Assembly (NCBI GenBank): GCA_029962745.1
Contig: CM057154.1
Location: forward strand, 17,051,757-17,115,756
Direction: 5' to 3'
Length of the DNA stretch: 64,000 bases
Origin: Echinometra lucunter
Lineage: Eukaryota > Echinodermata > Echinoidea > Camarodonta > Echinometridae
A model generated the notes under the pieces. It ran no database searches. It was not told the DNA's origin and was given only the letters and a program-made list of their open reading frames with translations. Both the position numbers and the translations under genes were made by a program. Below, in pieces: positions 58,501-58,943 of this stretch (positions are counted from its first letter, which is position 1; each line of letters opens with the position of its first letter).

Positions 58501-58943
58501 TCCACAAGTACAAGCTGTGCACAAATTATGTCTTTTCGGGTGATTGGTACATTTTAATTCGTTGGTTCTAGAAGGGCACTGAATGTAATTATGCATTATT
58601 ATATACCCATTATGTTAAACATTGAATCAAAGTAGGGTTTCATTGTGTCTTTGCTTTAATAATAACCTTGATTTTTTGCTGGCAAGACTTTATTCATTGT
58701 ATGTGTGTATGTAACATACATTTAGTTTCATAATCACTATTAAATTTCATCTCACAATTTCTCCCATTTTTCTCCATTTCTCTTTTCCTCCGACATTCCT
58801 TCTCAAATGCACTCCCGGCACCCTTCCTTATCCTTCTTTGTGATTGGTTTCATGTGCTGCTACAGAAAAAGATCATGATACTGATATGCTGCGCTGTACT
58901 GATAACCATAGTAGTCATAATCATTATCACGCAGGTCAAGTAA
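2259..58943 (+). CDS. STX1: Syntaxin-1 (Qa-SNARE), exons 2-10, first exon missing
   Basis: Joining nine exons (2259-2336, 3099-3198, 37610-37684, 46379-46452, 51685-51793, 54653-54726, 55292-55429, 57052-57162, 58866-58943) gives 837 nt, 278 residues plus TAA, with every junction GT-AG and in frame. Syntaxin-1 is the plasma-membrane Qa-SNARE that pairs with SNAP-25 and synaptobrevin in exocytosis and is held closed by Munc18. Visible parts, numbered from the first exon-2 residue: acidic start and Ha helix (about 18-52), Hb (61-94), Hc (100-144), linker with [10 protein letters not shown] (about 153-162), SNARE helix (about 180-246) with the zero-layer Gln at 216, basic KARRKK juxtamembrane stretch and a hydrophobic anchor (256-275). 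Adding ten first-exon residues matches the 288 of vertebrate STX1A. Exon lengths 78/100/75/74/109/74/138/111 agree with my recollection of vertebrate STX1A. Family identity is very secure; 1A versus 1B is not meaningful in an invertebrate. Confidence 0.97.
2337..3098 (+). other. Syntaxin intron 2
   Basis: 762 bp, phase 0, GT-AG. It holds a C-rich stretch (2382-2408) and A-rich segments. I see no repeat family shared with the rest of the window and no other gene. Confidence 0.9.
3099..3198 (+). CDS. STX1: Syntaxin-1 exon 3 (Ha helix)
   Basis: The exon is 100 nt: 33 codons plus one base, so intron 3 is phase 1. The acceptor is TTTTGTGCAG and the donor A|GTAAGT. It encodes [20 protein letters not shown]...[11 protein letters not shown], the bulk of the Ha helix of the regulatory Habc bundle. 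A longer open frame around it (3060-3287) simply reads through both splice sites. Confidence 0.96.
3315..3735 (+). repeat. Dispersed repeat L, copy 1 (split by a TIR element)
   Basis: Sequence on both sides of the element at 3409-3635 matches other places in the gene: ATGAGC...ATTACTTTTGTAAAGAGATAATGCGA on the left and GGCATGAATTAGGGCATTT...CAAACAGCCATTT on the right. Related copies lie at 36795-37060 and 58196-58415. I do not recognise the family. Confidence 0.65.
3409..3635. mobile_element. TIR element CAGAGCTGCCAA (MITE)
   Basis: 227 bp with ends CAGAGCTGCCAA and TTGGCAGCTCTG. The flanks are a direct repeat CATACA (3403-3408 and 3636-3641). It contains repeated TAGGATTTT phrases and no coding capacity. 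It is inserted in dispersed repeat L. Confidence 0.8.
3880..3990. repeat. Hairpin with CTGTT-GGAGCCAGAA arms
   Basis: ATCTGTTCGGAGCCAGAAAGG at 3904-3924 is answered by CCTTCTGGCTCCAAACAGACG at 3951-3971. The outer flanks are also partly inverted (GTACAGTGTACATG against CACTGTACATAC). The same phrase recurs at 23008-23070 and a decayed one near 28815. Confidence 0.7.
4684..5231. mobile_element. Long foldback element, TTAAAGGGAAAGTCCACCC end
   Basis: About 550 bp, almost entirely two inverted arms of roughly 250 bp. The left end is TTAAAGGGAAAGTCCACCCT and the right end is its complement (...AGGGTGGACTTACCCTTT). The open frames 4464-4997 (+) and 4955-5155 (-) share the same peptide because they read opposite arms; neither is a gene. 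The terminal TTAA is preserved only on the left. Confidence 0.8.
5506..5940. mobile_element. TACTGTAAATGC-type TIR element
   Basis: The left end is TACCGTAAATGCTGTTATTT then TCGCG. The right end is CGCGAATATTGCTGCATTTA then CAGTA. The ends are complementary with a few mismatches. The element is about 435 bp and non-coding. A related end is at 39700-39813, and a variant with AAGCTAATATTTTAGCG ends at 6712-6894. Confidence 0.75.
6050..6547 (+). mobile_element. MITE family B, copy 1 (TTAAAGRCATTGG ends)
   Basis: Ends are TTAAAGACATTGGTTAACAT and TTAGCCAATGCCTTTAA, imperfect inverted repeats with TTAA at each border. About 498 bp, non-coding. This is the most complete reference copy in the window; other copies are at 8548, 11556, 32618, 51149 and 52590. 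Confidence 0.85.
6712..6894. mobile_element. Short TIR element, TACTGTATAAGCTAATATTTTAGCG type
   Basis: The left end (ATACTTTATAAGCTGAAGTG...TTTTCGCTAATTTCGCG) and the right end (AATCGCTAAAATATTAGCTT then ATACAGTA) are imperfectly complementary. It is non-coding and probably a sibling of the TACTGTAAATGC family. Confidence 0.6.
7354..7678. mobile_element. MITE with TATRGTGGCCCTGAA ends and internal minisatellite
   Basis: Left end TATAGTGGCCCTGAAGTACG, continuing CTCGACAACAGGTCAT; right end the complement, ATGACCTGTTCTCGAGCGTA then GTTCAGGGCCACCATA. The 6-bp direct repeat GTAAAG flanks it (7348-7353 and 7679-7684). The interior is a run of about 20-30 bp units built on GGGTCATGAATTTCGC and CCCAGTCGCGAATTTTGC. 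The open frames here (7312-7767, 7416-7646) are this repeat read through. Confidence 0.85.
8548..9012 (-). mobile_element. MITE family B, copy 2 (inverted, end-truncated)
   Basis: Reverse-oriented copy beginning TTAAGGCCATTGGCTAA and running to the CCTTATGTTTATTTCATTTTCA segment, where it stops without the second terminus. Confidence 0.8.
10316..11280 (+). repeat. Tandem array of about 147-bp units headed by a CCTCCGCC...GGCGGAGG-type hairpin
   Basis: It opens with ATTATGCCTCCGCCCACCGT then AGGTGGTTGCCGGAGGCATT, a strong hairpin, then (GTCC)n. Six units follow, each with CGATAACT(T/C)AA-AAC, ATCAACTTCAAACTTGG, a CATATGGGAGGGACAATGATCTGATTAG-type phrase and an AAGGTCAAAGGTCA phrase. Unit anchors are at about 10403, 10552, 10702, 10845, 10988 and 11140. 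Later units are more diverged, and no matching closing hairpin is present. I recall similar repeats in several marine invertebrate genomes but cannot name the family. Confidence 0.85.
11556..12097 (+). mobile_element. MITE family B, copy 3 (with a 50-bp templated insert)
   Basis: It runs from TTAAAGACATTGGTTAAC to AGCCAATGCCTTTAA. Relative to copies 1 and 6 it has an extra segment at about 11884-11932, which matches 7854-7902 nearly exactly. Confidence 0.85.
12310..12679. mobile_element. Pogo/Tc1-like non-autonomous element split by another MITE
   Basis: Left end TA-CAGTCCAACTTCTATAGC; right end GCCATTATAGACAGGTTTCA then CTG-TA. The right end reads CAGTGAAACCTGTCTATAAT when complemented, typical of pogo/Tigger-like ends with a TA target. 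No transposase is left. A second inverted-repeat element (12391-12571) lies inside. Confidence 0.6.
12391..12571. mobile_element. Palindromic MITE, CCA(T/C)NCACTCTCAG ends
   Basis: CCATCACTCTCAGAAA at the left and TTTCTGAGAGTGGCATGG at the right are inverted copies. Inside, GGTTGGTTAAAATATGAACC is answered by GGTTCATATTTTAACCAACC, so the whole 181 bp folds on itself. Confidence 0.8.
12700..13095 (+). mobile_element. MITE family A, copy 1 (left-truncated, piggyBac-like)
   Basis: It matches 27373-27793 from TTATTTAAAGCCTAATTTGA to the right end CACGAATGGGTTAA but lacks the left terminus. The open frame beginning at 12814 is shared with the other copies only as an element shadow. Confidence 0.8.
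13604..13735. repeat. GTTTCATGAAA inverted-repeat element
   Basis: GGCCGTTTCATGAAAGCGTC then ATAAGTCTAA...GGACATCCCATTGAAACGTG is answered by CACGTTTCAATAGGATGTCC...TTAGACTTATGACGGTTTCA then TGAAACG. Arms are about 55 bp each, so this is a near-perfect foldback. Confidence 0.8.
14037..14690. repeat. About 145-bp tandem duplication, first copy split by a LINE-tail insert
   Basis: AATAAAGGTTTGAATCAAAA...ACTGCATTTTACAT occurs at 14047-14100 and again at 14557-14610. TACAAGTAAATGGCACTTAG then CAAGTAATAAAAGG occurs at 14501-14534 and 14647-14680. The first copy is interrupted at AAAGATT|AAAAC by about 359 bp (14127-14485). Confidence 0.75.
14127..14485 (-). mobile_element. LINE-like 3' end insertion
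   Basis: On the minus strand this ends GGTTGCAATAAATGAATAAT then AATAATTTTTAAA, a typical tail of CR1/Jockey-like LINEs. It lies cleanly inside one copy of a tandem duplication, which defines its borders. It has no reading frame. Confidence 0.55.
15959..16014 (+). repeat. (GACA)n microsatellite
   Basis: Repeated GACAGACA with flanking GAGACA. The overlapping open frames are repeat translations. Confidence 0.95.
18491..18910 (+). repeat. Minisatellite, about 147-bp unit, 2.8 copies, with GA tracts
   Basis: Each unit has GAAAGGTGAAAATAAAATG, a TATTTC(A/G)GGAAGG phrase, GATAGTTGGTGAAAA, AGCAGGCAGGG(G/A)CAG and a GA run of variable length (18579-18602, 18724-18755, 18869-18889). The minus-strand frames 18337-18819 and 18483-18668 are this array. 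Confidence 0.9.
19679..20170 (-). mobile_element. LINE-like 3' end remnant
   Basis: The minus-strand 3' end reads CAGGGCCACCCTGTATAAAT then AAAACTAAATAAATAAATA, a standard tail of CR1/L2/Jockey-like LINEs. Upstream sequence has no readable frame, so only 3' UTR is left. The upstream border is uncertain. Confidence 0.55.
20187..20673. mobile_element. MITE family D, copy 1 (TTAA ends, internal palindromes)
   Basis: From TTAAAGTGATTACACATGG to GGGTACCCCCTTTAA. It has a central nest of inverted pieces: AAAGTGGGTACCCAG twice, GCGCGC motifs and TGACGTCA-like steps. The second copy at 45276-45765 is nearly identical, which fixes the borders at TTAA. Confidence 0.85.
21726..21932 (+). repeat. (TTC)n / (GAA)n microsatellite, about 200 bp
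   Basis: An almost pure TTC run with two one-base slips. Poly-Ser, poly-Leu and poly-Lys/Glu frames across it are artefacts. Confidence 0.98.
22731..23008 (+). repeat. CT-rich low-complexity tract
   Basis: Irregular CTCTCT/TTTCTC sequence. The two Ser/Leu-rich open frames here (22663-22977, 22713-23102) are composition artefacts. Confidence 0.8.
23203..23337. mobile_element. GGGCCC-GTTTCAT inverted-repeat element, copy 1
   Basis: CTGGGCCCTGTTTCATAAAA at the left and TTTTATGAAACGGGGCCCTG at the right. The interior has GTAACAACTG and AATCAGATGCAAGGATTTCA then GTAGCTTATTG, shared with 36455-36606 and, more decayed, 55563-55702. Confidence 0.8.
24016..24436 (-). mobile_element. MITE family A, copy 2 (piggyBac-like)
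   Basis: TTAACCCATTCATGACAGAA ... CCTGTCACGAATGGGTTAA, 421 bp. It has TTAA at both borders and CCC at the element tips, the arrangement of piggyBac-type elements. It is non-coding. Confidence 0.85.
24960..25270 (+). repeat. Degenerate AATG/ATAG tetranucleotide tract
   Basis: Mixed GATA, AATG and ATAC tetranucleotides. The minus-strand open frame 25049-25348 is its translation. Confidence 0.9.
25992..26216. repeat. Multi-hairpin element with CTGGC...GAAGGGCGTTA modules, copy 1
   Basis: Outer arms ATATCGTCGCCTGGCTGCCA then GAAGG and CCTTCTGCCTGCCAGGCGAC then GATAT. Inner arms GGCTGACAGAAGGGCGTTAG and GTTAACGCCCTTCTGCCAGC. A C homopolymer lies at 26051-26070. The second copy is at 36110-36316. 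Confidence 0.8.
27205..27371 (-). mobile_element. tRNA-derived SINE-like fragment
   Basis: Minus-strand box-B-like GGTTTGAATCC (complement of GGATTCAAACC near 27333) with the flanking phrase GGGTGGAGAGTGGC in plus orientation. Its right end abuts MITE family A at 27373. Only part of a SINE is visible. Confidence 0.4.
27373..27793 (+). mobile_element. MITE family A, copy 3 (piggyBac-like)
   Basis: TTAACCCATTCGTGACAGGA ... CTGTCATGAATGGGTTAA, 421 bp, in the opposite orientation to copies 2, 4 and 5. Both TTAA borders are intact. The internal frame at 27512 is shared with copy 1 but starts mid-element and resembles no protein family. Confidence 0.85.
29206..29643 (+). repeat. About 208-bp tandem duplication
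   Basis: GATGAAAGCTAAAGTGGGT, GGTGTATTCATTCATTAGCA then TGTAAGGTT, TTGTGTAGTCTTG and AGACCCCTCT occur in the same order in two successive units. A third partial start carries GGTTGTTTT (about 29208, 29414, 29624). No gene. Confidence 0.85.
31221..31611. mobile_element. Diverged relative of MITE family A
   Basis: It starts TTAACCCATATCACTTCAGT and ends CTCTGTTATGGGTAA, with internal phrases AATTGGCAACA and TGCCAATTTAGAGAGTTTAG. It shares the family-A plan but is a distinct subfamily. The complement of 54160-54521 aligns with it. Confidence 0.6.
31741..32370 (+). pseudogene. LINE fragment: C-terminal end of a reverse-transcriptase polyprotein plus 3' tail
   Basis: Frame 31741-31989 reads [20 protein letters not shown] ... 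FKLSLNNPK and stops. KCL-LAP-YL-IF is the usual post-RT motif of CR1/Jockey-like LINE ORF2 proteins. A stop at 31732 closes the frame upstream, so only the last 82 codons remain. Downstream 3' UTR ends ACCCTGTATAAATAAAACAA then (AAATAAAC)n at about 32340-32370, the expected LINE tail. It is a dead 5'-truncated copy in sense orientation. Confidence 0.75.
32618..33673 (+). mobile_element. MITE family B, copy 4 (carries a nested foldback element)
   Basis: It starts TTAAAGGCATTGGTTAACAT and ends CATGCCTTTAA. After about 30 bp it is interrupted by the element at 32647-33233, then resumes with the ACTCATTTTG/GAAAATGGGATAAACATAAG phrase found at the same point in other copies. Confidence 0.85.
32647..33233. 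mobile_element. Foldback element TTAAAGGAGAAT... nested in MITE B
   Basis: 587 bp. The left arm runs TTAAAGGAGAATACAACCCA to about 32830 and the right arm is its complement, ending TGGGTTGCATTCTCCTTAA. Arms share ATCCTTGAATTGGCAACTTTG and GAACTTTGAAAGTTT with few mismatches. TTAA flanks both sides, and the uninterrupted sequence exists in other B copies. Confidence 0.85.
33738..34345 (+). repeat. Dispersed repeat J, copy 1 (split by a MITE)
   Basis: AATTTGTGAGCTT, ATAGTAAAAAT, ATTGCTCTTCAA, TCACATTAGACA and CATGACCAG(G/A)ACTC occur in the same order here and at 42885-43290. Element 33948-34082 lies within. Family unknown. Confidence 0.7.
33948..34082. mobile_element. 135-bp MITE, CATACTTACCAAC / GTTGGCCAGTATG ends
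   Basis: Ends are imperfect inverted repeats. A perfect 6-bp direct repeat CATTGT flanks it (33942-33947 and 34083-34088). The interior has AAAAAGCGGTAG and TAGTTTACCGCC. A second copy is at 47372-47509. Confidence 0.85.
35185..35265 (-). mobile_element. Possible tRNA-derived SINE fragment
   Basis: GGGATTCAAACCCTGTACC near 35228 is the complement of a box-B-like GGTTTGAATCC with matching T-stem halves. No tail or full tRNA fold is visible, so only a fragment is claimed. Confidence 0.3.
36110..36316. repeat. Multi-hairpin element with CTGGC...GAAGG modules, copy 2
   Basis: Outer arms TCGTCACCTGACTGGCATGA then AGGCGGTA and ACGCCCTTGTGCCAGCCGGG then CGATGA. An internal CTTCTGCCCTTCTGCCAGCC then GGGGGATGTATAA phrase is shared with copy 1 (25992-26216). 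The minus-strand frame 36092-36343 is this element. Confidence 0.75.
36455..36606. mobile_element. GGGCCC-GTTTCAT inverted-repeat element, copy 2
   Basis: TCTGGGCCCCGTTTCATAGA at the left and TTGATGAAACAGGGCCCAG at the right, with interior GAAATCCTTGCATCTGATTG then GCTGAGAGCAAATTTGTC matching copy 1. Confidence 0.85.
36795..37060 (+). repeat. Dispersed repeat L, copy 2, with a TATACTG microsatellite
   Basis: ACCAGTCACC...ATGAGCTTCAAATATTACTT then CTGTAAAAGGATATTTTGAG ... CATGAGTTAGGGCATTTATG follows the same order as copies at 3315 and 58196. A TGTATACTGTATA run occupies 36829-36884. Confidence 0.65.
37610..37684 (+). CDS. STX1: Syntaxin-1 exon 4 (Hb helix, first part)
   Basis: The exon is 75 nt. 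Its first two bases complete the split Lys codon from exon 3, and its last base starts the next split codon. It encodes [20 protein letters not shown] then AKLK, the conserved start of Hb. The acceptor CATATACAG follows a T-rich tract; the donor is AAGA|GTAAGC. It is separated from exon 3 by 34.4 kb. Confidence 0.96.
37905..38060 (+). repeat. CTT-rich microsatellite tract
   Basis: (CTT)n at about 37916-37962 followed by CCTCTT/TTCTTC variants. Open frames 37861-38204 are repeat translations. Confidence 0.95.
38350..38590 (+). mobile_element. tRNA-derived SINE with (CAA)n tail
   Basis: An exact box B, GGTTCGAATCC, lies at 38416-38426 with flanking CCAGG...CCCTG T-stem. After a body containing CTTTGGCAAGAT and TGATGTTAAAGGTCGGTCCC the element ends in (CAA)n at 38560-38590. 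The tRNA head is diverged, with no clear A box or anticodon arm, so it is a SINE, not a tRNA gene. Confidence 0.75.
39700..39813. mobile_element. TACTGTAAATG-type element fragment
   Basis: The right end ACCGCAAAATATTCCACATT then TACAGTA matches the terminal plan at 5506-5940. The left part has AAAATATTTCACACACTTTT then ATTTTGCGC. The left border is unclear. Confidence 0.5.
40142..40700 (-). pseudogene. LINE fragment: RT polyprotein C-terminus and 3' tail
   Basis: The minus strand reads [20 protein letters not shown] then NFAH before a stop (about 40540-40630). The (A)LWNSLP-NI signature is typical of the post-RT region of CR1/Jockey-like LINEs. Premature stops and the short length show decay. 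The 3' tail is the AAATAAATCAAATCAAATCA-type end (plus-strand TTTGATTTGATTTGATTTAT at 40148). Confidence 0.65.
41520..42618 (+). repeat. CT-rich minisatellite, 200-250 bp unit, four copies
   Basis: Each unit has a CT tract, TTTCTCCCTCAG, TTTTTACCAATTTCT, CTTGTCTTCCTATTC, GCTGTCCATTTTGTTGTTGT, AATCTGCCCAT(C/T)TTCC, TAATTGAGTAGATCCATCA and CCCCTCCCCCCTTTCTCTCA. CAG ends fall at 41659, 41909, 42108 and 42334. The array closes with a long CT/GTCT run to a CTCTCTACAG at about 42618. Non-coding. Confidence 0.92.
42885..43290 (+). repeat. Dispersed repeat J, copy 2
   Basis: It matches both halves of 33738-34345 in the same order and orientation but lacks the 135-bp MITE, so it serves as an approximate unoccupied paralogue. 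Confidence 0.7.
45276..45765. mobile_element. MITE family D, copy 2
   Basis: 490 bp, TTAAAGTGATTACACAATGG ... GGGTACCCCCTTTAA, more than about 90% alike by eye to 20187-20673, including the nested GTGGGTACCCAG inverted repeats. The high similarity suggests recent activity or conversion. Confidence 0.88.
46379..46452 (+). CDS. STX1: Syntaxin-1 exon 5 (Hb end to Hc start)
   Basis: The exon is 74 nt, from phase 1 to phase 0. After the split Met codon it reads [20 protein letters not shown] then RKTQ. The vertebrate counterpart is [29 protein letters not shown], so the EQSIEQEE and RIRKTQ blocks are conserved. The acceptor is CTTTTCAG and the donor CAG|GTAAGA. An ATA/ATG trinucleotide repeat begins only about 12 bases after the exon. 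Confidence 0.95.
46464..47060 (+). repeat. ATA/ATG/ACA trinucleotide repeats (two blocks)
   Basis: Imperfect (ATA)n with ATG and ACA variants at 46464-46765 and 46918-47053, separated by about 150 bp in which a CCCTATTGT-type phrase repeats (CCTATTGTTTGGATT near 46806 and CCATTGTTTGGATT near 46880). Confidence 0.95.
47372..47509. mobile_element. 135-bp MITE (CATACTTACCAAC ends), copy 2
   Basis: Matches 33948-34082 with a poly-T at 47413-47428. It is inserted within ATAATA repeats (continuing at 47515), which hides any target duplication. Confidence 0.8.
47515..48130 (+). repeat. SINE-like pieces and GAA tract
   Basis: After (TAA)n, ATAATGCACACATTCTATCT...ACTCAAGGCTCTACATAAT (47550-47605) and CATTTAGTACGCTCTCCATA...CAGAGCGTTTACA (47957-48005) look like decayed copies of the common 'cells near AGCGC...GCGCTTTACA' repeat of invertebrate deuterostomes. 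A (GAA)n tract lies at 47865-47942. Family assignment is from memory and weak. Confidence 0.4.
48370..48485 (-). mobile_element. tRNA-derived SINE fragment
   Basis: Minus-strand GGTTCAAACCC box B (plus GGGTTTGAACC at 48410-48420) preceded on that strand by a tRNA-like AGTCAAGTGGTTTACGCACT then TGACTGG. The fold is imperfect and lacks a discriminator context, so a SINE or pseudo-tRNA is more likely than a gene. Confidence 0.5.
49292..49751 (+). repeat. 231-bp tandem duplication
   Basis: TACATTGTAACAATATATCA ... GGAACCCAGAATATTTAAA is repeated once, units starting at 49292 and 49523, with only a handful of differences (for example CTCTTACCCCC against CTCTCCCC). This is a recent head-to-tail duplication. 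Confidence 0.95.
50380..50900 (+). repeat. About 180-bp tandem array with CGCTTCGCTCGCTCG motif
   Basis: Three units share a CGCTCGCTC-type phrase (50487, 50643, 50830). Two share GTGACCAAATATA, ATAGGC and GTCTATTTTGATGACAAA (50550 and 50729). Confidence 0.75.
51149..51617 (+). mobile_element. MITE family B, copy 5
   Basis: TTAAAGACATTGGTTAACAT ... AGCCAATGCCTTTAA, 469 bp, ending 67 bp before exon 6. It is lightly diverged (CTCGAGCAAAACGG variant shared with copy 4). Confidence 0.88.
51685..51793 (+). CDS. STX1: Syntaxin-1 exon 6 (Hc helix)
   Basis: The exon is 109 nt: 36 codons plus one base. The acceptor CTCTCTGCCTTTCAG is strong and the donor is A|GTAAGT. It encodes [20 protein letters not shown] then [16 protein letters not shown], the highly conserved Hc helix. 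It is flanked closely by TTAA-ended transposons (ending at 51617, starting at 51959), so the exon sits in a short island of non-transposon DNA. Confidence 0.97.
51959..52374 (-). mobile_element. MITE family A, copy 4 (piggyBac-like)
   Basis: TTAACCCATTTGTGATAGAG ... CCTGTCACGAATGGGTTAA, 416 bp, TTAA at both borders, same orientation as copies 2 and 5. Confidence 0.87.
52590..53078 (+). mobile_element. MITE family B, copy 6
   Basis: TTAAAGGTATTGGCTAACAT ... AGCCAATGCCTTTAA, 489 bp, very close to copy 1. Confidence 0.88.
53234..53654 (-). mobile_element. MITE family A, copy 5 (piggyBac-like)
   Basis: TTAACCCATTCGTGACAGAA ... CTGTCACGAATGGGTTAA, 421 bp. The terminal 18 bp are a perfect inverted repeat, the best-preserved ends in the window. 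Confidence 0.9.
53771..54135. mobile_element. MITE with long ends (GATATGAGGC...GTGGCGCCACTTTGTG)
   Basis: AAGGCGTTTTCAGATATGAG then GCTACTTTGTGGCGCCACTT is answered by AAGTGGCGCCACAAAGTCGC then CTCATATGTGAAAGTGCCTT. Inverted arms are about 70 bp. A third partial copy of the end (GTCGCCTCATATCTGAACAC) lies just inside the right arm at about 54056. Confidence 0.85.
54160..54521. mobile_element. Diverged relative of MITE family A (pairs with 31221-31611)
   Basis: CCAGAATGCTAGGAATTA, TGAGCAGA-AGAGAAA and TAAACTCTCTAAATTGGCAA are shared, in order, with the complement of 31221-31611. The termini are worn (GGGGTTGA instead of GGGTTAA). Confidence 0.6.
54653..54726 (+). CDS. STX1: Syntaxin-1 exon 7 (Habc-SNARE linker)
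   Basis: The exon is 74 nt. It completes a split Thr codon, then reads [20 protein letters not shown] then FTSG. It carries the LE pair of the linker helix (in ELEDMLES), whose mutation opens vertebrate syntaxin-1. The acceptor is GTTTTTAG and the donor GGG|GTAAGA. Confidence 0.96.
54727..55291 (+). other. Syntaxin intron 7
   Basis: 565 bp, phase 0. It has a GATAG-type tetranucleotide patch at 54866-54905 and otherwise unique AT-rich sequence. No gene. Confidence 0.9.
55292..55429 (+). CDS. STX1: Syntaxin-1 exon 8 (SNARE motif, N-terminal half)
   Basis: The exon is 138 nt, 46 codons, phase 0 at both ends. It encodes [20 protein letters not shown] then [20 protein letters not shown] then MLVESQ. 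The last codon, CAG at 55427-55429, is the zero-layer glutamine that makes this a Qa-SNARE (Gln226 in vertebrate numbering). The acceptor is CCTGTTTGTAG and the donor CAG|GTAAAT. Confidence 0.97.
55443..55770. mobile_element. Probable pogo-like element split by a decayed GTTTCAT element
   Basis: The right end GAGGCAAGTTTGACTGCAT complements to ATGCAGTCAAACTTGCCTC, resembling pogo-type ends; the left GCATTCAGCTAAACCT is a weak partner. Inside, 55563-55702 (GGGGAGTGTTTCCTCAAGTG ... CACTTGATGAAATGCCCTCC) is a decayed relative of 23203-23337. Confidence 0.4.
56005..56228. mobile_element. Inverted-repeat element CTAGTCCAGAATCTGGA
   Basis: AGTCCAGAATCTGGACGATTT and AAATCATCCAGATTCTGGAG are outer arms. 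Inner arms are CCTGCCAGCCGCAGATGGCG and CGCCATCTTCGGCTGGCAGC then AGG. The open frame 55811-56128 runs into it and is not a gene. Confidence 0.75.
56233..56652 (+). pseudogene. LINE fragment: RT polyprotein C-terminus
   Basis: Readable in pieces: ARARLI (56235), [18 protein letters not shown] (56292-56345), [13 protein letters not shown] (about 56487-56525), then after a one-base slip [20 protein letters not shown] to a stop at 56650-56652. HWLPI-RI-FKI and AP-LWN-LP-E-R are hallmarks of the region after the RT domain in CR1/Jockey-like LINEs. At least two frameshifts and internal stops are present. It is in sense orientation with the host gene. Confidence 0.78.
56690..57010 (+). repeat. ATT/GTT trinucleotide repeat abutting the exon-9 acceptor
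   Basis: About 320 bp of TTA/TTG/ATC triplets begins where the LINE fragment ends and stops about 40 bp before exon 9. Many Ile/Tyr/Asn/Leu-rich open frames here are artefacts. Confidence 0.95.
57052..57162 (+). CDS. STX1: Syntaxin-1 exon 9 (SNARE motif, C-terminal half)
   Basis: The exon is 111 nt, 37 codons, phase 0 at both ends. It encodes [20 protein letters not shown] then [17 protein letters not shown], ending at the basic juxtamembrane residues. Its acceptor GTCCATTCCAG follows a CT-rich tract that itself directly follows about 300 bp of ATT/GTT repeat. The donor CGG|GTAAGT is strong. The following exon must start in phase 0, which matters for the alternative tails proposed in intron 9. 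Confidence 0.97.
57742..57804 (+). other. Candidate alternative 3' exon (hydrophobic tail), unproven
   Basis: CGTTTTCTTTCAG is a strong acceptor. In the phase required after exon 9 it opens [20 protein letters not shown] then TAG: 20 residues with a short hydrophobic core. Length alone is compatible with chance in AT-rich DNA. Confidence 0.2.
57818..57910 (+). other. Candidate alternative 3' exon, unproven
   Basis: TTTAGTTTTTTTCTACAG is a strong acceptor. In frame it gives [20 protein letters not shown] then [10 protein letters not shown] and a stop. It is hydrophobic but interrupted by Asn, Asp and Lys. It could equally be a decoy acceptor. Confidence 0.15.
58038..58130 (+). other. Candidate alternative 3' exon (soluble, charged tail), unproven
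   Basis: A TACTAAT match (57991-57997) and GCTAAC lie about 30-45 nt before the acceptor TGTATCTAG. In the exon-9 phase it reads [10 protein letters not shown] ... LDLKLGYSF, 30 residues, then TAA at 58128-58130. AATAAA follows at 58252-58257. The tail is charged and has no membrane segment, so a transcript ending here would make a syntaxin without its anchor, as mammalian syntaxin 1C does. Confidence 0.3.
58196..58415 (+). repeat. Dispersed repeat L, copy 3
   Basis: GTACCAATTACC...ATGAGCTTTAATGTTACTTC then TATAAAGAGATAATGCGAG ... GGCATTTACGAAATCGAACA then GCCATTT, in the same order as 3315-3735. It has no insertion between the two halves, so it is a paralogous empty site for the element at 3409. 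Confidence 0.65.
58866..58943 (+). CDS. STX1: Syntaxin-1 exon 10 (membrane anchor and stop)
   Basis: 25 codons plus TAA (58941-58943). The tail reads [20 protein letters not shown] then ITQVK: two Lys, about 20 hydrophobic residues, then a short polar end on the far side of the membrane. The acceptor is CTGCTACAG. This is the canonical C-terminal tail anchor of syntaxin-1. Confidence 0.96.
   Translation, partial: KKIMILICCAVLITIVVIIIITQVK

Larger units (their letters stand above)
57163..58865 (+). other. Syntaxin intron 9 (before the anchor exon)
   Basis: 1,703 bp, phase 0. It contains repeat L copy 3 (58196-58415) and three acceptor-like sites with short in-frame tails (57742, 57818, 58038; see separate entries). 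No other gene. Confidence 0.9.
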